Source: Spirochaetota bacterium (lineage in GTDB: Bacteria > Spirochaetota > UBA4802 > JAKQUI01). Taken from it: a stretch of 64,000 nt of DNA. The DNA is taken from positions 124,001-188,000 of the forward strand of contig JAKQUI010000077.1 of assembly GCA_029562645.1 (NCBI GenBank), read 5' to 3'. The notes beneath the pieces were generated by a model. That model was given only the letters and a program-made list of their open reading frames with translations, ran no database searches and was not told where the DNA came from. Below, piece after piece: positions 59,628-64,000 of this stretch. Position numbers and translations under genes: made by a program. The stretch's first letter is position 1. Every line of letters starts with the position of its first letter.

Positions 59628-61331
59628 CTACTTCAACCGAATGACCGGCTTCTGCTCCAGGAGGTATTTTTGCGTCTTGAGGTCGTAGACCGAGGCGCAC
59701 AGCCAGCGGTCGGCGTTGACCATGAACGAGATCTCCACGCGCGCGCGCTTCTCCGAGGGAAAGTGCGGGGGGTCCAGGTAGCCCAGGGTGGGGTCGCTCT
59801 CGTTGAGCGGGATGACGAGCGAGCGGTCGTCGCCGGCCTTCATGAGATGCAGCGCCCCCTTCTCGTCCCAGACGAACTCGGGGTTCGCGGAATGCCGCCG
59901 CCCGATCTCGCAGATGATGAGCTTGAAGATGCGCTCCGGCTCCCCTAGCGCGCAGGTGGGAATGAGCTGCCGGCGCCAGAAATCGCGCGGGGTGGGATAG
60001 GGCGTCCCGCGCGGCACCACGACGGTGTATTCCGGTTCGTGGGTCTCGCGGTCGTAGGTCATGAGGGCGTAGTCGTGGGTGATGTGGTCGGCCTTGTTGA
60101 ACCGACCGGCGGCGTAGGCGGCGGCGCCGAAGGCGACGGCGTTAAAAGGCTGCCAGGCGCGCACGCGGTCGCGCCCGAAGCGCTTCTCGACGGTCGCGTA
60201 GATCCGCGGCAGGAGCGTGGAGCCGCCCACCATCAGCACGTCGTCTATGCTTTTCTCGCCGATACCCTTCCGCTTCGCCTCCTGCGTGATCGAGTCGATG
60301 AGATTGTTCAGGAGCGCGTACAGGCCGCGTTTTTCGAGAAGGGCGACGAGCTCGTCGCGGGTGTAATCGACCGGACGCTTTTGGTCGACGCGCTCTCCGG
60401 GGATGGCGCGCGCATACTGCGCCATGAGGTGCGAGGGCATGAGGAAAAAGGTGTCGCGGGTTTTCAGGAAGAGCGATTCCTTGATGCGGCAGGCCTCGCC
60501 TAGCAGCATGCGGTACCACCAACGCATCGCCTCGTCGCTGGAGAGCCGGGCGAAGTCGTAGCCGTAATACTCGCAGATCTCTTCGACGATCCAGGAATCG
60601 ACGGTGGTGCCGCCCACCGAGATGCTGTCCTTGGCGATCACCTCGCAGTGTCCCGTGTCGCGGCCCGCCTCGCCGATCGCGATGAGCGCGATGTTGAGCG
60701 TCCCCGCGCCGAAGTCGATCACCAGCGCGCTGCGCGGCTCGTCGATGGACAGCCCGTAGCCCAGCGCCGCCGCGACCGGCTCGTCGATCGTCTTCACGCT
60801 CTCAACGCCCAGCCCCGTGCAGATCCGCTGGAGGCGCGCCCGGTAGAATTCGTAGAAGTCCACCGGCGCACAGAAGGTAACGTATTCGGGATCGCGGTTG
60901 ATGGATTGGCGCACCGTCTCGAAGAGCTCCTTGAGGAAGATTCGCACAACGTCCTCTGCGGTGTACTTCCAGCGTCCCAGCCGCCCGATGAACTGGAAGC
61001 TGTTTTTCCCCAGGTGCATCTTGAAATGGTTCACGAAACAGGGACGATAGACCCCTCCGTCCTTCTCCAGGGCCTGGCGGCCGATATAGGCGCCGGTCTT
61101 CGATCGGAAATTCGCGAAGAAATACTTCCACGGAAAGGAGAGTACCTCGCTCGGATGGCGCAGATACACGCACGAGGGGATCGTATACGAATCGTCGATC
61201 TCCTTGGTCGAGTTCGCGCTGCGGCAGATGGAGTCGATGTGGAGGATCTCCGGGCCGTCGAATTCATCATTCCAGCGCGCCACCACGGTGTTGGTGGTGC
61301 CCAGGTCGATCGCGAGGTGGGTGTCTTTCAT
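59628..61331 (-). CDS. Hsp70/DnaK-like ATPase with atypical C-terminus
   Basis: The product has 567 residues, compared with about 610-640 in DnaK. The actin-like ATPase domain is complete: AIDLGTTNTVVARWND (phosphate 1), ALVIDFGAGTLNIALI (phosphate 2) and DVLMVGGSTLLPRI (adenosine). The EVIAKDSISVGGTTVDSWI block is typical of Hsp70. After residue ~400 the substrate-binding domain is replaced by a shorter unusual region (YTVVVPRGTPYPTPRDFWRR, VEISFMVNADRWLCASVYDLKT). It is therefore a divergent Hsp70 relative, not the housekeeping DnaK. No GrpE or DnaJ gene is near. The start lacks a strong ribosome-binding site. Confidence 0.85.
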   Translation of the reverse strand: MKDTHLAIDLGTTNTVVARWNDEFDGPEILHIDSICRSANSTKEIDDSYTIPSCVYLRHPSEVLSFPWKYFFANFRSKTGAYIGRQALEKDGGVYRPCFVNHFKMHLGKNSFQFIGRLGRWKYTAEDVVRIFLKELFETVRQSINRDPEYVTFCAPVDFYEFYRARLQRICTGLGVESVKTIDEPVAAALGYGLSIDEPRSALVIDFGAGTLNIALIAIGEAGRDTGHCEVIAKDSISVGGTTVDSWIVEEICEYYGYDFARLSSDEAMRWWYRMLLGEACRIKESLFLKTRDTFFLMPSHLMAQYARAIPGERVDQKRPVDYTRDELVALLEKRGLYALLNNLIDSITQEAKRKGIGEKSIDDVLMVGGSTLLPRIYATVEKRFGRDRVRAWQPFNAVAFGAAAYAAGRFNKADHITHDYALMTYDRETHEPEYTVVVPRGTPYPTPRDFWRRQLIPTCALGEPERIFKLIICEIGRRHSANPEFVWDEKGALHLMKAGDDRSLVIPLNESDPTLGYLDPPHFPSEKRARVEISFMVNADRWLCASVYDLKTQKYLLEQKPVIRLK

Positions 61332-61418
61332 GTGTGCCGGTTTCCGTTGTCGTGTGATAGCGCCGCTGTTTCTGACGGACTATAACGCGGGCCGTCGAAA
61401 GAAATCAATCAAAAACTG

Positions 61419-61471
61419 AGGCTCTGACCCCACGGAAGGCTCTGACCCCACGGGAGGCTCTGACCCCACGG
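61419..61471. repeat. Three-copy 18-bp tandem repeat
   Basis: AGGCTCTGACCCCACGG occurs at 61419-61435, 61437-61453 and 61455-61471, perfect 17-mers separated by a single base (A, then G), period 18. It stands in the intergenic region between the divergent Hsp70-like gene start and the HEAT-repeat gene end. GGGGTCAGAGCC-type sequences appear beside REP-associated (RAYT) elements in other bacteria, so it could be a REP-like remnant. Confidence 0.75.
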
Positions 61472-61522
61472 AAATCGTGGAAAGAAATAAAAATTTCAAT
61501 AAAATATTACAGGACAGCTCTT

Positions 61523-62857
61523 TTATTTATATTTTCCGCTCTGTGTGGAATCGCCGGATACGCTCAATCCCCCATCCTTCGCGCCATCGGCAACACTCAA
61601 CCCGCCCACCGCGCCGTCCGCATCCGGCAGCGAGAGCCAGCCGGCGTCCACATTCCCCAGGCGCGCTTGGATCTTCGCGATGGACTTCTGGACGGCGTTG
61701 CGCAGGAAGGGATTGAGCGAGTTCTTCCCGATCGCGTAGAGCCGCTCCACGACATCGACGGTGCCGCAGGTGCCGAGGGCCTCGATGAGGAGGGCGTGCA
61801 GCTCCCCGTCGAAGCGGTCCAGCTGGCCCGCGAGAAGCGCGCTCACGCGCTCGTCGCCGAATTCGGCGAAGGCGTGCAGGACCTCGGACAGGATGGCGGT
61901 TGCGCGGTAGTGTTCGTAAATGTGCGCAAGCGCCGGTACGCTCTCTGAGGAACGGAGGCGTCGGAAATGCGCGACCATGGTGACCACTGTTTTCTCATCG
62001 AGCGTTCCGGCCGTCCGGAGTATTCGGACGAGGTGGGGGACCCCGCGGTCCCCCAGGGCGCGTGCCGACTCGATCTGGATGAGGACGCTTTCGTCTCCCA
62101 GGAGCCGCTCGAGGGCGGCCGTTATCGTATCGCTGTCCGGGAAGTGCGTTGTGAGCGCCCGCAGGTTGCGGAGGCGCACCTCGGGGACCGGGTCGGTCGT
62201 CGCATTGTGCAGCAGGCGCGCGGGGACGTCGATCTCCTCCGCGAGGCGCGCGCCGATCGTCCGCATGAGCTGCGCGATCTCCGCCAATGCGTCGCGGTCC
62301 CGCACCGAGGCGATGCCGATGCGAGCCGTGAAGCTGCCAAAACGCAGGTAAAATGACGCCCCCGTTGCGCAGAGGCGCACCAGATCGTCGCGCAGCGGTT
62401 TGTCCATGAGCGCGCGGGCGGCGTCCGAACTTTTTCCCTCCAGGAATATCCTCCGGTCGAACTCGCGATCGCCGGTCACGATGTCGTGGTCCTCATCGAC
62501 GATGTTCCCGATGGTGTGGGGATACACCTCGGTGCGGATTTCTGCCACGCCGGAAATACGGAACGACCCCTTGAGGGTGAGTGTCGCAGACAGGTCGCGC
62601 TCGGCGATGCTCTTTCGAGTCGGATCGAGGTCCGCGACGATGGTTATCGAGACGTCGTCGATAGAGTCGGTGATTTCCAAGGCGTCCGGTCTAATCGCAA
62701 TGTTCCCCGTGAGCTGGAGGCGCGTGGCGAGCTCATTGAGGAGCCTGCGCGCTGTCCCGGACAGCGACTCGCGCTTCCGGTTTTCCCAGCGCGTGAGAAC
62801 GACGATCAACGCCGCCATTATACCGAAAAAAACCAAGAGGAACACTCCGTTGTTCAT
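61523..62857 (-). CDS. HEAT-repeat membrane protein
   Basis: The product has 444 residues; GGGGAG precedes the start. One N-terminal membrane helix (~5-22) is followed by a beta-rich domain (~50-190), then about five helical repeats (~215-400) of the HEAT/PBS type, e.g. VLIQIESARALGDRGVPHLV, SSESVPALAHIYEHY, VSALLAGQLDRFDGEL and FLRNAVQKSIAKIQARLG. The C-terminal ~45 residues are Gly/Ser-rich with a near-repeated GGLSVADGAKDGGLSVSG segment. Function unknown; a protein-binding scaffold at the membrane is likely. Confidence 0.75.
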   Translation of the reverse strand: MNNGVFLLVFFGIMAALIVVLTRWENRKRESLSGTARRLLNELATRLQLTGNIAIRPDALEITDSIDDVSITIVADLDPTRKSIAERDLSATLTLKGSFRISGVAEIRTEVYPHTIGNIVDEDHDIVTGDREFDRRIFLEGKSSDAARALMDKPLRDDLVRLCATGASFYLRFGSFTARIGIASVRDRDALAEIAQLMRTIGARLAEEIDVPARLLHNATTDPVPEVRLRNLRALTTHFPDSDTITAALERLLGDESVLIQIESARALGDRGVPHLVRILRTAGTLDEKTVVTMVAHFRRLRSSESVPALAHIYEHYRATAILSEVLHAFAEFGDERVSALLAGQLDRFDGELHALLIEALGTCGTVDVVERLYAIGKNSLNPFLRNAVQKSIAKIQARLGNVDAGWLSLPDADGAVGGLSVADGAKDGGLSVSGDSTQSGKYK

Positions 62858-63059
62858 GGTCCGCTCCCCGAATGTGGATCAAGCTCCGCAATGACGATGA
62901 CATGGTATGTCGGTGCATGCGTCATACACGCCCAGCATACTGCGCGATTTTTCGCGCGTCCACTGAAAAATGTATTGCTGCGGTGCGATATCGCCGTATA
63001 CCGTTTGCCGATTCGTGGATGATGTCGCAGCCCATATAAAAAAATCCGAAGGATTAAAG

Positions 63060-63926
63060 ATGAAATCGCGAATAGCTGGACTGCTTGCGTGTGCGCTCCT
63101 TGTCGTCTGTGGTGCCGTCGCGGGTGCGGATAGTTTCCACGACAGCCCCGTGCGGGAGGTCGTCGCCGAGGTCTGGCCCGGCTGGCTCGACGAGGAGACC
63201 ATACAGCTCAGGGTGACGGTGTCCCTGGCACGGCATGATCGGGTTGGCCCGTACGGCGGGGCGCTGATAAACGCCGTGCAGTTCGCCCAGCGCGCATCGG
63301 CGATGCTCTATGCGGACACCGTTCGCGGAGTGTATGCGGGACGGCCTCCGAAACGATCGCAGCTCGCATTCGCGGACGGGCTCGACTTTTTTATCAAAGG
63401 CGGCATGGTGATCGACGCGAAGTTCGAGGGGCCCTACCGCTGCGTCATCGTGTATCGGCAGCCGGCGCGCGGCATCGTTATCTTGCCGGGAATGGGGGCC
63501 GCGATCGCAAAAGACGCGCACCGATCCGCCGCCAAACCGCGCTTTCCCGTCGATGGCGCCATCGACTATCGCAATCCGCCGAAAAACCTCGCGACCGAGT
63601 GGTGGGATGACGACAATACGCTCCGCATCCGTGCGTGGGGCGCGCCGCGCTACTCCTCGACCAGCCGCGCCGATCGGCGCTATCATGCCGCGAATGCCGC
63701 GGAGCTCGCCGCCCAGGCGCGGGTGCTGGCGATCGTGCGGGGGATCACCGTGCGTGGCGGGCGCTTCGCGGATCCCGATTCGCGCAGCGGCACCATCGTC
63801 GAGAAGCGGTTCGACGAGAACGACACCTGCGAGATCCTCTACGAGGTGAAGCGAAAGGGCCTGCGGAAGCGCATCGAGGCCGATCTCGTCGGGAGGCCCG
63901 CCGACGCAAAGCCGGGCCAAATGTAG
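63060..63926 (+). CDS. Secreted protein of unknown function
   Basis: The product has 288 residues. ATG 63060 follows GAAGGA. A signal peptide covers residues 1-23 (LLACALLVVCGAVAGA). The mature part has DEETIQLRVTVSLARHDRVG, then a helix with NAVQFAQRASAMLYADTV and a beta segment PYRCVIVYRQPARGIVI; the C-terminal ~100 residues have WDDDNTLRIRAWGAPRYSS and CEILYEVKRKGLRKRIEADL. It looks like the LPP20-like or DUF-type secreted lipoprotein-assembly domain but the match is weak. The region after its stop (63927-64000) holds nothing I can identify. Confidence 0.7.
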   Translation: MKSRIAGLLACALLVVCGAVAGADSFHDSPVREVVAEVWPGWLDEETIQLRVTVSLARHDRVGPYGGALINAVQFAQRASAMLYADTVRGVYAGRPPKRSQLAFADGLDFFIKGGMVIDAKFEGPYRCVIVYRQPARGIVILPGMGAAIAKDAHRSAAKPRFPVDGAIDYRNPPKNLATEWWDDDNTLRIRAWGAPRYSSTSRADRRYHAANAAELAAQARVLAIVRGITVRGGRFADPDSRSGTIVEKRFDENDTCEILYEVKRKGLRKRIEADLVGRPADAKPGQM

Positions 63927-64000
63927 CATCGGTGTCTGTGTCGGCGAGGTAATGCGTTCGCGAACCATATCGCGACTATCACCTGTGTGAACCCGAATTT

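Noticed and set aside
61419-61471. CRISPR-like repeat
   Set aside because: Units are joined by a single base, so there are no spacers, and no cas genes are present.
1-64000. Insertion sequence, prophage or integrative element
   Set aside because: No transposase, integrase, terminal inverted repeats or att-like repeats were recognised; tRNA-Leu at 6766-6850 shows no nearby partial copy.

Overview
The window comes from a high-GC spirochaete-like bacterium. The best lineage evidence is at 2279-3844, a pair of flagellar sheath proteins in the order flaA2-flaA1 (FlaA is a spirochaete-specific sheath family). A very long GreA-type elongation factor follows, of the kind known from spirochaetes, and there is a separate fliM. 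Many 7TM/SpoIIE/STAS/HATPase signalling proteins fit a free-living, Leptospira-like signalling repertoire. The exact genus cannot be fixed from the sequence. No transposase, integrase, prophage, CRISPR array or rRNA was seen, so this reads as ordinary chromosome.

Layout. 1-6900: cell-envelope proteins, the flaA operon behind a near-consensus sigma-28 promoter, the GreA-like gene, and tRNA-Leu(CAG) with a strong terminator. 6958-10812: a LarA-type nickel racemase homologue, a Cys-cluster protein, a class III nucleotide cyclase, a lipoprotein with a -1 frameshift signature, and a STAS protein. 11019-20218: a nitrogen-assimilation block with glutamate dehydrogenase, a KaiC-like/PEP-synthase ATP-grasp fusion, and a three-gene modular glutamate synthase whose last subunit is fused to the GltD-type oxidoreductase. 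20215-29910: a 7TM sensor kinase, lipoproteins, a PrsW protease, an RND permease coupled to a DUF3592 protein, and a WD40-like protein.

30275-36300 is the most coherent accessory block: a LysR regulator, an EF2568-type cysteine desulfurase/selenocysteine lyase homologue, a TusA-like protein, a YedE transporter, a molbindin, YedF, a DUF3343 Se/S carrier and a double-cubane-cluster protein. It looks like a selenium/sulfur delivery module linked to molybdenum enzymes. 36426-44308 holds an LCCL lipoprotein, a pirin, a TetR-HAD divergent pair sharing a 38-bp compound dyad, fliM, STAS, an FAD dehydrogenase and a second TetR. 44437-54450 holds two SpoIIE-type phosphatases, PilZ, GNAT, SPOR, a pseudouridine synthase, a phosphatidyltransferase and a GntR regulator. 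54604-59552 is a nitrite-ammonification cluster (ferredoxin-like protein, zinc ribbon, MarR with a four-Cys tail, NrfH, NrfA, then a nitroreductase). The end carries an Hsp70 relative, a short tandem repeat, a HEAT-type protein and a secreted protein.

Together the genes describe an anaerobe or facultative anaerobe. It could make ammonium from nitrite (NrfHA), assimilate it through GdhA and the modular GOGAT, use selenium- or sulfur-dependent molybdoenzymes, move by periplasmic flagella, and regulate itself by partner switching, cyclic nucleotides and c-di-GMP. All functions are read from motifs and family knowledge; nothing here was tested by database search.
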